Both the position numbers and the translations under genes were made by a program. From Muscardinus avellanarius (Eukaryota; Chordata; Mammalia; Rodentia; Gliridae), in the NCBI GenBank assembly GCA_963383645.1, contig OY726565.1, positions 29,754,034 to 29,818,033 of the forward strand: a DNA stretch of 64,000 nucleotides. Reading direction: 5' to 3'. Of the stretch, positions 1 through 10,696 are shown piece after piece. The notes below the pieces were generated by a model. That model ran no database searches and had not been told where the DNA came from. It saw only the letters and a list, made by a program, of their open reading frames with translations. Every line of letters starts with the position of its first letter. Positions within the stretch are counted from its first letter, which is position 1.

Positions 1-104
1 AGCTTGTCGTCTCTGAAGAAACCAGCTAGAATTCAGATAAGAGCTGCACTGAGCCTGTAGCTCAGCCAGGGTTGTCATCTGAGCAATACTGCTTTTAGTC
101 CAGG

Positions 105-345
105 AACATGGGCTACATTTCCATTTATATCTTCTTTAACTTTTTTCAACAATATTTATAAGTTTTGTGTGGTTCTTTTGTGAAACTTATTCTTATAATA
201 CTGTTTTTGATGTTGTTGTAAGTAGAATCATCTGTTTGGGTTTGTTCATTGATTCCTTATGGAAATAGAATTGATTTCTATATATTAATTTTATATTTTT
301 ATAAACTTGCTGAACTCATTATTTCTGTTAGCGTTTAGTGGATTC
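105..345 (-). mobile_element. Ancient L1 ORF2 fragment
   Basis: The plus strand reads like the antisense of the reverse-transcriptase/post-RT part of mammalian L1 ORF2: a TTCTTTAA..TTTTCAACAAT..TTATAAGTTTT block, later ACTTGCTGAACTC, which in L1 encodes the region just downstream of the RT core. It is heavily diverged with no open frame. The left boundary is uncertain and may run off the window. Confidence 0.5.
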
Positions 346-373
346 CATAGAATTTTTCTCTTTCTTAGGATTT

Positions 374-660
374 CTTCTCCCTCATTCTCCCTCTCCTCTC
401 CTCTCCTCTCCTCTCCTCTCCTCTCCTCTCCTCTCCTCTAGTCTCCTCTCCTCTCCTCTCCTCTCTCCCTCTCCCTCTCTCTCTCCCTCCCTCTCCCTCT
501 CCCTCCCTCTCCCTCTTGCTCTCCCTCTTGCTCTCTTTTTTCTCTCCTTCTGATTGAATGCAAGGGCTTTCTATCCACAAGCTATATCCCCAGATCTTTT
601 TAATTTTTTTTTATTCTTGAATGGAGTCTCATTATATTGTTGAAGATCTTTTTAAGTTGC
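374..660 (-). mobile_element. Degraded B1-dID-type SINE with pyrimidine microsatellite tail
   Basis: The ID half is recognisable in antisense at about 555-595 (TGCAAGGGCTTTCT, AAGCTATATCCCCAG). It is followed by a T-rich linker and the start of a B1 half (GGAGTCTCATTATATTG). On its 3' side (lower coordinates) the tail has become a long CTCTC-type repeat. Confidence 0.6.
389..545. repeat. (CTCTC)n / (CCCTCT)n polypyrimidine microsatellite
   Basis: About 155 bp of nearly uninterrupted pyrimidines on the plus strand: first a regular CTCTC pentamer, broken by one TAG, then drifting into CCCTCT. It abuts the 3' end of a minus-strand SINE, so it probably grew from that tail. The open frames on both strands here are serine/leucine- or arginine/glutamate-rich low-complexity shadows. 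Confidence 0.95.
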
Positions 661-2080
661 AGAAACTGGTCTAAGATTTTCCTTCTTCTAAGTTGTGTGT
701 GGTCAGGGAAAAATTAAATTACTCTTATAAGCATAGATTTTTAAAAGATTTTAAAATACATTTCTTAAATTATTTTTATAATTATGATATTAAATGCTTC
801 TTTTACAATGCTTTATAAGTGTATATTTCCCATGAAACTTAAGATTTTGCTACTTTAAATAATTTTATTCATAAAACACACTTTTTATGAAATCCCTTTA
901 AAGTACATCCTTGTATCTAGCAGTTATAACTAAATTCTTTTTATTTACTATAAACATAAAAATATTATATGTTTTCCTCAATTTTTGTGAAAACGATGCT
1001 ATTTTTGATATATTGACTTACATAATAATAATTATTAAATTAAAAAATAAACAGAATTAGTATTTGCTACATGGCAGAGAGATACTGTAACATTCTGGGC
1101 AGACGGCTGTCCATGGTAAGCTTGTGAACACAGGATTCCTGTAAACCTTCCCAAGAAACCCATATCTTACCCCAAAGGTTTACAGTTGTCTGCCTTTTGA
1201 AATTCTGATGGAGTCAGCAGCCAAACAGATTTAAGTAACTTTTAAATAAGATCACTCCTCTGTGGCTAAGAATTCAGACACATGGATATGTTCTTAACTA
1301 TGAATCAGATTTTAATGAAAAGGTTTGGACCTAACATTTTCATCACATACTAGTTATATAAATAATAATATTTTCCTGAAAGTGTTCAGAAAAAAATTTA
1401 TGATCACTTATGAAATTCTTGAGGCAAATCCTTCCCAGCTCACCTCCATATGGAGAAGAAATGCCTTTCATTCAATAAGAAAAAAACTGACTAAGCTCCT
1501 TAATCTTTATGATTGCATATTAAATGCCTATTTAATCCTACCCTTTAATATGAACAAGAACATACCTAGCTATAGGCCCATCCCCTACCAGAATATGTAA
1601 CTTTGGACTCTTGCTATCTAGATCTTATTATAACTTTAGCAAAGAAACGTTTTCCAGATCTAAACTCTGAGAAAATCACTGATGATGCTTGATCATGGTT
1701 ATTTGTGAAAGTCCATAAAAACAGAAAATGATAAGCCTTCAATATTTGAAACCAATATTTGTTAAAATAAAAAAAGTACCAATTTAGTGTTATTTAATAA
1801 AAAAAAATTGAGAAAGGATGTTAGGCTGTTGTTTCAAAGTACTATATCAAATGTTACCATTTTATGCAAAAATTAAAAAAGAAAATTGGAGAATATTTTT
1901 ATAGCCGTATCATTAAGAACACTAGTCATTGGAGATAAAGTATTATTTTTATAAGATATTATATATATCTTTAAAAATACACCCCTCATTCAACAAGTTT
2001 TACAAACAATTAACATGTTATAGCTCTATGGCACTGGTTACAACTAAGGTAGCAACATCAAGATGTTTCATGTTTTAGAT
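660..2080. other. AT-rich unique stretch
   Basis: No gene, RNA or repeat family recognised. It is AT-rich with short A and T runs; the longest open frame (1325-1600, plus) has no recognisable motif or low-bias codon pattern. Confidence 0.5.
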
Positions 2081-2470
2081 TTCACTAATTTCCTCATGTC
2101 TTTTTTTTGGTTCTCGGATCCTATGCAAATCACCACATCACATTTAGTCATCACATCTCCTTAGCCTCCCTGCTCTGTGAATTCCCACTGCTGGCTTCTT
2201 TTTGATGACACAGACCGTTTCGATAAGGCTTTCCAGGTATGCTGACCCCTCAATTTGGGATTCTCTTGGACTAGACTGAGGTTATGGTGTTGAGGAAGAT
2301 GACCACAAGAGGCAGAATTCCGTCTTCATTGCATCATAAAGGAGGGTGCGTGGTATCAGTGTGACTCACTTATCACTGCTGGGGTTGGCCTTCATTGCTT
2401 GGGTGATGTAATTTCCAGGATTCTCTCTTGTAAAGTTGAAATGTCTTTGTTTTTTATGCTAAGTCTGTTC
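2080..2470 (-). mobile_element. Ancient L1M-type 3'UTR remnant
   Basis: Text motifs match the antisense of the long 3'UTR of old mammalian L1 (L1MC/ME-like): CATTTAGTCATCACATCTCC, then a CTCAATTTGGGATT block, then ACTTATCACTGCTGGGGTTG and TTCTCTCTTGTAAAGTTG in the expected order. Diverged, no open frame; strand is assigned from consensus memory. Confidence 0.5.
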
Positions 2471-2840
2471 CTGTTTTGTGGGCTGTTATTGGTTTCTCAT
2501 TTTGACTGCCTGGTTTTTGGTACCCTGTCCCTGTCATAAGGAATTTCTTTCCTGCTTTGCTGAGGCACGAGGCTGACATACTCTGGCAGCAGCCTTCATG
2601 GGTATTGCTGCTTTACACCCCAGGAGAGACATCATGTGGGGTCCACTGTGGTCAGGAAATGGCAGACAAGTATCCTTAGAGGCCGTATTGACAAGAACTT
2701 GATTATCTGCCTAAAAGCCTTGGGACATTTGCATTGGCATCCTCTGCTAGATCAGGATATGTATTCTATCAGATCTTCCCTCATCACAGCAAATAGAGCT
2801 TGGATGGCTCTGTCACACTATAAACCTCACTATACTAGCT
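2471..2840. other. Unique stretch, nothing recognised
   Basis: Mixed-composition DNA between an L1M remnant and a SINE. The 99-residue open frame beginning at 2636 runs into the SINE and ends in it, so it is not a gene. Confidence 0.5.
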
Positions 2841-3056
2841 TTTATTTATTTATTTTTCAGTACTGGGAATGGAACCCAGGGGCATTCTACATTCGAGCTA
2901 CACCACAGCCCTATTTTTTTATTCTTTATTTTTGAAATAGGGTTTCACTGAGTTGCAAATGATTTCACAAAGTACCTGAGCCTGGCTGTGAACCATGGTC
3001 CTCCTGACTCGGCCTTACCAATGCTGGGATTGTAAGTGTGCACCACCACACCTGGA
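2841..3056 (-). mobile_element. B1-dID-type SINE
   Basis: Antisense dimer: ID half at about 2858-2915 (CAGTACTGGGAATGGAACCC, GAGCTACACCACAGCCC), T-rich linker, then B1 half to 3056 ending ACCACCACACCTGG. The (TTTA)n at 2841-2857 is the complement of its A-rich tail. Confidence 0.88.
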
Positions 3057-3655
3057 TTACTATGCCATATAATGTAAGAGCACCAATAAAAATTTTAAAA
3101 TGTCCAACTTCATCTACAGCTATTAATATTTTTAAATTTTTTGCCAATAGGGAAATCCTGAAGTTGACATCATTTACGCTTCAAAATAAATCAAAGTTAG
3201 GGTTGAACTAATGATTGTGTTGTTCCTATGTCCTTGCATCCTATTATTTTCTTGACAAAGCAAAGGATAAATTGCAGCTGGGACACAGGAGAGCATGCCA
3301 TACATGAGAGCATTGTTTGGTGTGAGTTGAAATGGAAAATGTTTGAAAATGTCTGGCCTGTTCCTCCTTTCCTTTATTTGTTTAACTTCTAGCTTTTCAT
3401 GAAGCTGATCAAATAGAACTTTATACCCTTAGACCATATCATATTAGATCACCATTGACTCATTTTTGCCAAATAGTGCTTCAACTCATTCTATCATCCA
3501 ATTTTTCACAAAAATTCACCATAAGAATTAGATGTATGATTGTCATTTGGGCCTTTTTTCTGTTTTACGCATACTTTTGTGATCTTAGTATCTAATAATT
3601 ACTTATAAATTTTGTTTTACTAGAATATGTAATACAACTTTGCCTCCTTAATCTA
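3057..3655. other. Unique stretch
   Basis: Nothing recognised between the SINE and the next L1M remnant. Confidence 0.5.
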
Positions 3656-3659
3656 GTAT

Positions 3660-3832
3660 TTAAACTTTATTTTGAAATAATTATGGATTTAGAGAAAGTT
3701 GCAAAAAGATGTACAGGAACATACCATGCAGTCTACTAATCTCAGAAATTAGCAACTCACAACCAATGCTAGAATAGGGATACCAGGAAACGGACGTTGG
3801 TACAATCCACAGAGATTTTAATGATTTCTCTA
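3660..3832 (-). mobile_element. Ancient L1M-type 3'UTR remnant
   Basis: TTTATTTTGAAATAATTATG, CACAACCAATGCTAGAAT, ACGTTGGTACAATCCACAGA follow the order of old L1 3'UTR antisense (a block that normally reads 'ataattatagattcacatgcag ... gacattgatacaatccac'). Diverged; probably a separate piece from the 2.1-2.5 kb remnant. Confidence 0.5.
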
Positions 3833-3877
3833 GGTATATATGCATGTATGTGAGTATACTGAGAAAAATATACTTTT

Positions 3878-3950
3878 TATGTGTGGTACTAGGTGTGGAA
3901 ACCAGGGGCAATCTACCTCTGAGCTACTCCCCAAACCTATTTTTTATGTT
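3878..3950 (-). mobile_element. SINE A, ID half (outer layer of nest)
   Basis: Antisense ID half (GTGTGGTACTAGGTGTGG, ACCTCTGAGCTACTCC) without its own adjacent B1 half. The matching B1 half lies at 4408-4545, on the far side of two inserted SINEs. Confidence 0.75.
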
Positions 3951-4030
3951 TGTCTTGTTTTATTTTATTTTAGTGGTACTGGGAGTGGAACCCAGAGGCT
4001 TTCTACCTCCGAGCTATACTCCCAGACCTA
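3951..4030 (-). mobile_element. SINE B, ID half (middle layer of nest)
   Basis: T-rich tail complement, then GTGGTACTGGGAGTGGAACC and ACCTCCGAGCTATACTCCC, i.e. an antisense ID half. The next element starts inside its T-rich linker; its B1 half resumes at 4254. Confidence 0.75.
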
Positions 4031-4253
4031 TCTTTTCTTTCTTTTTTGTTTTTTCAGGTCTGTGGATGGAAACCTGGGGCATTTGACCTCTAACCTACAC
4101 CCCCTGCCCTATTTTTTATTCTTTATTTTGAAACAGGATCTCACTAAGTTGCAAAGGGCCTCACTAAGTAGCTGAGGCTGTCGGCGAACTGAGATCCTAC
4201 GGTCTCAGCCTCCCGAATGCTGGGATTACAAGTGTGCGCCACCACACCTGGCT
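4031..4253 (-). mobile_element. SINE C, complete (inner layer of nest)
   Basis: Complete antisense dimer: ID half, linker TATTTTTTATTCTTTATTTT, then B1 half ending CCACCACACCTGGCT. It is flanked by ACCTATCTTTT on the left and ACCTATTTTTT on the right, a plausible target duplication made from the linker of SINE B. Confidence 0.85.
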
Positions 4254-4407
4254 CCATACCTATTTTTTATATTTTATTTGGAAGCAAGGTTTCACTAAGT
4301 TGCCGAGAACCTCACTAAGTAGCTGAGGTTGGCTTCAAACCTGTATGAGCCTCCTGTTTCAGCATCCCAAGCACAGGGATTACAAACATGCGCCACCAGG
4401 TCCAGCT
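4254..4407 (-). mobile_element. SINE B, B1 half (middle layer of nest)
   Basis: Antisense B1 half beginning in the linker (TTTATTTGGAAGCAAGG) and ending GCGCCACCAGGTCCAGC. It pairs with the ID half at 3951-4030. Confidence 0.75.
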
Positions 4408-4545
4408 TATTTTTTATTTTGAAACAGGGTCTCACTGGGTTTTAAAGAACCTTACTAAGTAGTAGCTGAGGCTGTCCATGAACTGTGATCCTCCTATTCA
4501 GCCTCCTGAATGCTGGGATTACAAGTGTGTGCCACAATGCCAGGT
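4408..4545 (-). mobile_element. SINE A, B1 half (outer layer of nest)
   Basis: Antisense B1 half (GAAACAGGGTCTCACTGGG ... GTGCCACAATGCCAGG). The TTATTTTTTAT at its left edge resembles the TATTTTTTAT closing the ID half at 3950, consistent with target duplication by SINE B. Confidence 0.75.
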
Positions 4546-4696
4546 GAAAAAAAGATTCTTAAAATTTTAAAGATTTTTCTTTGCCTCATTGTTTCCATTA
4601 TGGTAAAAAGAAATGCTATCTATTGTGAAAAAAACTCAAAAAAATTTCAGTGGCTTCACACAATAAAGTTATTTTTCACTCAAACAAAAGCAATGT

Positions 4697-4908
4697 GGGC
4701 CGGGCGTGGTGGCGCATGCTTATAATCCCAGCATTCAGGAGGCTGAGACCGAAGGATCCCAGTTCCCGGACAGCCTCAGCTACTTAGTGAGGCCCTCTGC
4801 AACTCAATGAGACCCAGTTTCAAAATAAAGAATAAAAAATAGGGCACGGTTGTAGCTCGGAGGTTGAATGCCCCTGGGTTCCATCCCCAGACCTGCAAAA
4901 AAAAAAAA
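4697..4908 (+). mobile_element. B1-dID-type SINE
   Basis: Sense dimer starting GCCGGGCGTGGTGGCGCATG, B1 half to about 4822, A-rich linker, ID half (GTAGCTCGGAGGTTGAATGC, GGTTCCATCCCCAG), then a 12-A tail. Flanks AGCAATGTGGG and AGTCAATATGGG look like an imperfect target duplication. Confidence 0.92.
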
Positions 4909-4971
4909 GTCAATATGGGTATTTTGGGCTGTGTATTCCTGTCTGTGATCATTTGAAACCCAGACTCCTAG

Positions 4972-5160
4972 GTAGGCATGTTGGTATACCTCTAATCCCC
5001 ATACTTGAGAGGCTGATACAGGAGAATCACAAGTTCAAAGCCATCTTTAGCAACTTTGTGAGGCTCTTAGCAACTTGGCTATATACTGTTTCTAAATAAA
5101 AAAAAAATGGGTTGGGGTGCAGCTTGGAGGTAGAATGCCTCTCTGGGTTTAATCCCCAGC
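4972..5160 (+). mobile_element. B1-dID-type SINE
   Basis: Sense dimer: B1 half from AGGTAGGCATGTTGGTATAC, linker of 10 A at about 5099-5108, ID half GGGTTGGGGTGCAGCTTGG to TTTAATCCCCAGC. Its tail continues as the purine repeat that follows. Confidence 0.85.
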
Positions 5161-5271
5161 AAAGAAAGAAGGAAAGAAGAAAGAAAGAAGGAAGGAGAGA
5201 AAGAAGAAAGAAAGAAAGAAAGAGAGAAAGGAAGAAAGAAAGAGAAAGGAAGGAAGGAAGGAAGGAAGGAA

Positions 5272-5337
<66 letters not shown>

Positions 5338-5342
5338 AAAGC
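5160..5342. repeat. (GAAA)n / (GGAA)n purine microsatellite
   Basis: About 180 bp of purine on the plus strand, mixing GAAAGAAG, GGAA and finally a pure (AAAG)n of about 60 bp. It directly continues the tail of the SINE ending at 5160. The Lys/Arg- and Phe/Ser-rich open frames here are shadows. Confidence 0.95.
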
Positions 5343-5879
5343 AAGCAGGAAGACAGACCAGATATTTAATAGCTTTCAGGTCCACCGTCCTTGAGGTCCT
5401 AGAGCAAGTCTATTTAATGGCAGGTAGGGAAATGGCAGGTCCATTGCATGACAATTTCCCATGAAAGAGAGAGGAAATTGAACTGGGAGACTTGTGTGGG
5501 TGAGGCCTGGACCTGGTGCACATGTCTCTGGTTCACATTTCTTTGGTCTGGACTCAGTCATGTAGCTACTTTATCTACAAAGGGGTATGAGGAATATAGT
5601 TTATCTATGTGTCCAAGAGAAAAAGGAAATAGCTATTTGCTTCTGCCACACTTTATTTCTTGAGTTTAAAAGTTGAGTTTTATGTATTTTCATGACTTGT
5701 TAACAGTTTCTAGATCGATTTTTATATTTTTGCTCACCTTAGATATAGCAAATTCTCTGTGTCTATTTCTAGCTGTTAAAATTTTTATTTTTGCCAAAGG
5801 AATGGGAAATTAGTAAATTCAATAAGTGTTAAAGAGATCAAAATATTTATGTAAGATTTTAATTTGCAAAAGTTGATTT
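5343..5879. other. Unique stretch
   Basis: No family recognised; overlapping short open frames on both strands at 5376-5663 have no recognisable motif. Confidence 0.5.
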
Positions 5880-5972
5880 TTGGTTTGAAGAATGTAGCTC
5901 AGTAATTGAACACTTGCTTAGCATGCACAAGGCCCTGAGTTTAGTCCCTAAAACTAAAAAAAAAATAAATAA
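5880..5972 (+). mobile_element. ID SINE (tRNA-Ala derived monomer)
   Basis: Classic rodent ID body: AATGTAGCTCAGTAATTGAA, CACTTGCTTAGCATGCAC, AAGGCCCTGAGTTTAGTCCC, then an A-rich tail with AAATAAATAAA. Unlike the dimeric elements it keeps the CTTGCTTAGCATGCACAAGG segment of the full ID. Confidence 0.92.
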
Positions 5973-7465
5973 AGTGGTTGTTTTATTTTTCAAAATGTTT
6001 TCTTCCTTGTTTTCTAACATGCTAAAAATTAATAAAAATATGCTATGATTACAGGACAAAATATTTGGATTGAACAAAGTTCACTTTATTATAATTCATA
6101 AATTAAACAAATATGATATTTAGAAATATGAAAAATACTTTCCAAACTTTTCATAAATATAGACTTTTCATAAACTTTTCATAAAGAGTCTACCCACATA
6201 GTTATGTCTGGTATATAGATCATAATGAGAAAAATAATTTCTATTAATTTATTAAAGAAAACATTTTTATTGACATAGATTATTTAAAATTTTACTTCTA
6301 ACCTAGATCTTAAGGTGAAAAAGATGAACATCTTCTGGTTGTTCATGACAGCAGTTCAATAACATAATTTGACTGAACTCTGCAATTATGAATTCAGTAT
6401 ATTTTTGCGTTTAGTAACATAAACTCGAATGGAGATCTTGTAACTGACCTCCTGATAAGCCTGCAGAAGTGATCTGACAAGTCCTAATGGTTGCAGCGTG
6501 CCGCGGCGAAGGTCTGAGTTTAATCAGAAGGAGGCAGCTTTCCCAGCTGCAATTTCCCATGAAAAAATTTATAATGGAAGAGATAAGAATTTAATTTGAA
6601 AATCATTGTTCTATGGAAAGCTCTTAAAAAACACGATAGTTCTGCTCTTTAGTAATTTTTAATTCTCAAATAATTATTTCCACTGTAAAGTGTCACTGTC
6701 TTTACGGTTTGAGTTATTACTAAGAAATTAAGGAACAAATCTCAGTAGCTAGAAGCCAACGAATAGATGGAAAATGTGGCGCTTCTTTTAGAAGCATTTC
6801 CAGTTGAGGTTTTACATCATTTGTGGATTTGTCAAATATCCTGAAGAAATACCGAGGAAAACACTAAGTTTAACTCTGCAAGTTTTTCCACGAGATATAT
6901 AATTAAGGGGGACACTTGATGATCTGCCTTTGGTGTGAGTTAACATCTTGAATATGTATGATGTAAAGCCCGAGTCTCTGAAGCACATCGGGCTTTCCTG
7001 TTCTTTCCCAGACTCCAACATTCCTTTCCTTCCTCCCTTTCATCCTTTTCTGGCATGACACATATAGATGTGAATATGGAAATCATCTAAGGAGTTTCAA
7101 GGGACAAGTATTTCAAGCTGTTTTCCAGAACAAAACATTTTCCCATGCTGTCTTTCTATATTCTAATACTTTTTCAAGTTTTATTAACATTTATTAATAT
7201 TCTCCAATTTACTTTCCACTTCCATGCCAGAAGTTTGGTCTTGAGGATGCTTAAAGGAAAACATAGGCATTTTCCTTCCAGACATCTGATATGAATTTAC
7301 CATGAGTTAATTTTCAGTCAGTAGCTGGCAATGAGTAATAGCTCTGGTCCATTGTCTACCTCAAGCTATGGAATATATGAGTCTTCAAGTATGAGAACTA
7401 TTCTGTTTTAGTGAAAGACTAAAGTTGTAGAATTAAAATACTGTAGTAAAATATTTTGTGTAAAA
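5973..7465. other. AT-rich unique stretch
   Basis: No recognised gene or repeat. One short CpG-containing patch at about 6494-6512 (GCGTGCCGCGGCGAAGG) stands out from the AT-rich background but has no surrounding open frame or island. Confidence 0.45.
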
Positions 7466-7467
7466 TA

Positions 7468-7735
7468 TTGTATGGTGGTATATGCCTGTAATCCCAGTGA
7501 CCTGGGAAGCAGAGGCAGGAGAATTCAAGTTCAAGGCCAGCCTGTGCAACTTAGCAGGCCCTGCCTCAAAATAATTTTAATTTAAAAAGGGCTGGGTTGT
7601 AGTTTAGTGGTGGAGTTTTTCTATAATATGTACAAGGTCCTGGATTTATTTTCTAACGTCACAAAATTAAAAAAAGGGAAAGGAAGAAAGAAAGAAAGGA
7701 AGAAAGGAGAAGAAAAGAAAAAAAAAGGAATGAAA
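7468..7735 (+). mobile_element. B1-dID-type SINE with purine tail
   Basis: Sense B1 half (GGTGGTATATGCCTGTAATC ... CTGCCTCAAAATAA), linker, ID half (GGGCTGGGTTGTAGTTTAGT) retaining ATATGTACAAGGTCCTGG, then an A/G-rich tail (AAGAAAGAAAGAAAGG) to about 7735. Confidence 0.88.
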
Positions 7736-8040
7736 GAAGAGTACTTTAGCTTATGGACACTTTTTACTTTGTCAATTAGCAAAGATTAAAACTACCTTCC
7801 TACTGTGCTGTGTCCCCGCACAATACCAGGCCAGGCTTCTGCTTCCCATGTTAGCTGACAAGTGTTGAGTACTCCCAGACTGCTGTTGATTTAAGCCTAA
7901 GGATAAAAAAATTAGGAAGAGAAATCTTCTGCTTTAAAAATAGCACATATTATAAACCAAATACTGAGTTTTTTATTTTTGCATTTTTAAATCCCAGCCA
8001 GTAACTATTCTTTATTTGGTTAAAATGTGGTTCATTAGCT

Positions 8041-8042
<2 letters not shown>

Positions 8043-8084
<42 letters not shown>
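8043..8084. repeat. (TG)n microsatellite
   Basis: About 20 uninterrupted TG units directly at the 3' end of the minus-strand SINE. Confidence 0.97.
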
Positions 8085-8085
<1 letters not shown>

Positions 8086-8264
8086 TAGTGGGGATGGAAC
8101 CTAGGGACTTTTCTACCTCCAGGTACACTCACTAAAGGATCTCACTAAATTGCTGAGAGCCTCACTCAGTAGCTGAGGCTGGCTTTGAACCTGGGTGATC
8201 CTCCTGTCTCAGCCTCCCAAGCACAGGGATTACAATACAAGTATGTGTCACCATGCCCAACTAT
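8043..8264 (-). mobile_element. B1-dID-type SINE with (TG)n tail
   Basis: Antisense dimer: ID half GGTAGTGGGGATGGAACC, short or deleted linker, B1 half CTCACTAAATTGCTGAGAGC to ACCATGCCCAACTA. A (TG)20 array at 8043-8083 occupies the tail position. Confidence 0.88.
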
Positions 8265-8332
8265 GTTTGTTTGTTTGTTTTTACTTAGCAAGTTCTCCAG
8301 CTAGTCTCATCCAAGTATTAAAAATAAAGTCA

Positions 8333-8553
8333 AGCTGGTATGGTGTCATATGCCTATAATTCCAGTATTTGGAGGTTGAGATAGGAGGATTGTAGGTTTG
8401 AGGCCAGCCTCAGCAGTCTAGCGAGGTCCTTTACACCTTTGTGAGATTCTGTTTCAAAATGAAAAAAAAATGTGGCTAGGGTTATTGCTTAGAGGTAGAA
8501 TGCTCCTGGGCTCAATCCCCAAAATCCCTTCAAAAGAAAAAAAAATAATAAAG
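8333..8553 (+). mobile_element. B1-dID-type SINE
   Basis: Sense dimer: AGCTGGTATGGTGTCATATG at the start, A9 linker at about 8461, ID half with GCTTAGAGGTAGAATGC and CTCAATCCCC, then an A-rich tail. It lies 70 bp from an oppositely oriented SINE. Confidence 0.88.
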
Positions 8554-9138
8554 TTATACCTTTCCTGAAATCTACAAGTTATTTCTACTGCCTACCCTCT
8601 AATAAAAAAAAGAATGGTTGCAAAAGAAATTTTCATTTCTTTTTAAAGGAAACAGGATATATCATTCATTCATATACCTCACACACATTCTATACATGTA
8701 GAAGCAATAGGGATAGCATAAAAGAAAAGATGGTTAACAATATGAAGATTCAGGGTAGGTCTCTGAGATGAAACTCTATGGGAGTTACATTTTGGTAAGA
8801 AAACTGGAGACTATAGTTGATGCCATTTAAAAAAAAAGGACATTTATGCAAAGGCATTGGTGGCATAAAGCACCAGAGTATGACCTGGAGCAGTGATTGT
8901 AATTGTTTGGGCATTGGAGTATGGGGAGTGGAGACAATGATAGGTAAGTGGTCGGGGGTTGGGCTTGATCTCCATTGTGTCAGGCAGTATTGTGTCATGG
9001 CTGTTAGCCCCTGGCAAAATTATTAAGAAAACCCTCTTTTACTCCAAGTGTTCGAATTGGGGTGATAAATGGCATAACTGCATTCGGCTTAGTACAGTCC
9101 ATCTCTGTTAATGCCAGTGCTGCCTCAAAAATTCTCAA
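8554..9138. other. Unique stretch
   Basis: Nothing recognised. Overlapping 69- and 82-residue open frames on opposite strands at 8750-9026 show no motif. Confidence 0.45.
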
Positions 9139-9139
9139 A

Positions 9140-9242
9140 TGTTATTTTTAAATATTTTATTAGTGCATTGTAGTCATACATCTTAATGGAGTATAAGATA
9201 GTAGAGGCATACATGCACGCATCACCCAGTTGTTATAATTCA
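9140..9242 (-). mobile_element. Very short 5'-truncated L1 3' end
   Basis: TTTTATTAGTGCATTGTAGT, CATACATCTTAATGGAGTAT and GTAGAGGCATACATGCACGC match, in antisense, the terminal 3'UTR of other L1 copies in this window (26.56 kb and 43.24 kb). Only about 100 bp is present. Confidence 0.85.
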
Positions 9243-9325
9243 TCCTCTCGTCTCTAGAGAGCAAGAGAGTCATACAAGAGGCCAGATCAGATCATTATGA
9301 GTTCTGTACATCATGCTAAGGAGAA

Positions 9326-9387
9326 TGAACTTTAGAGCCTGTGTAAGGTGTGCAGTGAACTTTAGAGCCTATGTCAGGTCTGTACTG
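9326..9387. repeat. Two-copy 30 bp tandem duplication
   Basis: TGAACTTTAGAGCCTGTGTA and TGAACTTTAGAGCCTATGTC begin two adjacent ~30 bp units that differ at only a few positions. Confidence 0.85.
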
Positions 9388-9469
9388 AAAGCAGAAAAAT
9401 ACATAAAGGCTTTTATTTTAACAAAAAGCATCATAGTGGTAATGTGGAAATGATTTAGAAGAGGGCAAG

Positions 9470-9740
9470 AGTGAAGAAGGGCCAGCTGCTGGCAGCACCA
9501 GTGACCAGCCATGGGAGTGAGTTCATCTTAGGCCTTCACACATCAATGAAGCTGCCAGGTGACTTCAATGGACTGCAGCTGCCTAAGTGGTGGAGGAGAG
9601 ACTAGTACAACAGGTGCTCAGCTGAGCACAGACCCATTGCAGACCTGTGGAATCAGGGGAAAAAAATGGTGTTTGTTTTAAGCTACCAAGGTTTGAGTTA
9701 TTTGTTATATAACAATGGGTAATTTAGACAAAAGTCTAAT
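9470..9740 (+). mobile_element. MaLR/MLT1-type LTR fragment
   Basis: The 3' part follows the MLT1 consensus order: CAGCTGAGCACAGACCCATT, GCAGACCTGTGGAATCA, then TTGTTTTAAGCTACCAAGG and ATTTGTTATATAACAAT. MaLR elements are ancient non-autonomous relatives of class III endogenous retroviruses; only LTR-like sequence is present. The 5' boundary is uncertain. Confidence 0.7.
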
Positions 9741-10144
9741 TTCTTATTAGAAAAATCTAGTATGCTATATCAAAAAGTTGCAGGAGAAAGACTACACGAT
9801 TATATAGAAAAAAGTAAAAATAAATTTACTTAATGGAATTCTGCATTTATTCATGATTCATGATTCTTCAAAAATTTTGAGAATATTTTAAACCTGTGAA
9901 AAAATATTCTTCCCTAATTTTCAGCCAGTTTCATGCTTAATGGTAAAATATTGAGACTTCTCATTAAATTGAAGAATAAGAAAAACAGTCCAACTATCAA
10001 AGTTTATTTTTAACATTTGATAATTTTATGTAATTTCTAGGTAATATATTAATATATTAATTAGAAACACAAGGCTTAAATGTCAGAAGCAGATAAATTG
10101 TCATAATTTTTATATATAATTGACTATCCAGCAATATATATATT
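9741..10144. other. AT-rich unique stretch
   Basis: Nothing recognised. Confidence 0.5.
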
Positions 10145-10146
10145 AT

Positions 10147-10350
10147 ATATATGTTAGTATTAGAGATTAAACTCAGGGACATTCTACCTCTAGGCTATAC
10201 CTCTAGCCCTTTTTATTTTTTTCTTTGAAACAGGGTCTCTCTAGGTTGATGAGAGTCTCCCTACTGGCTGGGGCTGTCCTCAAACCTGTGATTCTCCTGT
10301 CTTAGCCTCCCAAGTACTAGTATAACAGCCATGAACCACCAAGCCTTACT
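10147..10350 (-). mobile_element. B1-dID-type SINE
   Basis: Antisense dimer: ID half TTAGTATTAGAGATTAAACT, TAGGCTATACCTCTAGCCC, linker, B1 half GAAACAGGGTCTCTCTAGG to ACCACCAAGCCTTA. A (TA)n tract at 10134-10152 sits at the tail. Confidence 0.85.
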
Positions 10351-10696
10351 GACTATCCAGCATTTTAGAATAATCCATAGAAATAATTTGTTTTTAAGTT
10401 TGTAAAAATGGTCAAAGATAACATATGTTTTGACAAGCATGTATTAAGCAAGGATCAACTAGAAAATTTAAAGAAAACAATAAAATAATATTGTAAGGCA
10501 AAGCAAAAATGAAAATCAATAAAAGAAACCCATGTAAGAATAATTTACCAAGATTAATTAGAAGAAAACTACAAAATTTTCTTAGAAACATTTTAAAGGC
10601 TGTAAGTAAGTAGAGTTACACATCATAAATCTAGATGGTAAAACTAACCATGATAAAATTCTTTCCAACTTAAATCAAAGCTTATTATTATTTATG

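Noticed and set aside
5027..5385. Phe/Leu/Ser-rich and Lys/Arg/Glu-rich frames
   Set aside because: Translation of the (GAAA)n/(GGAA)n microsatellite; low complexity.
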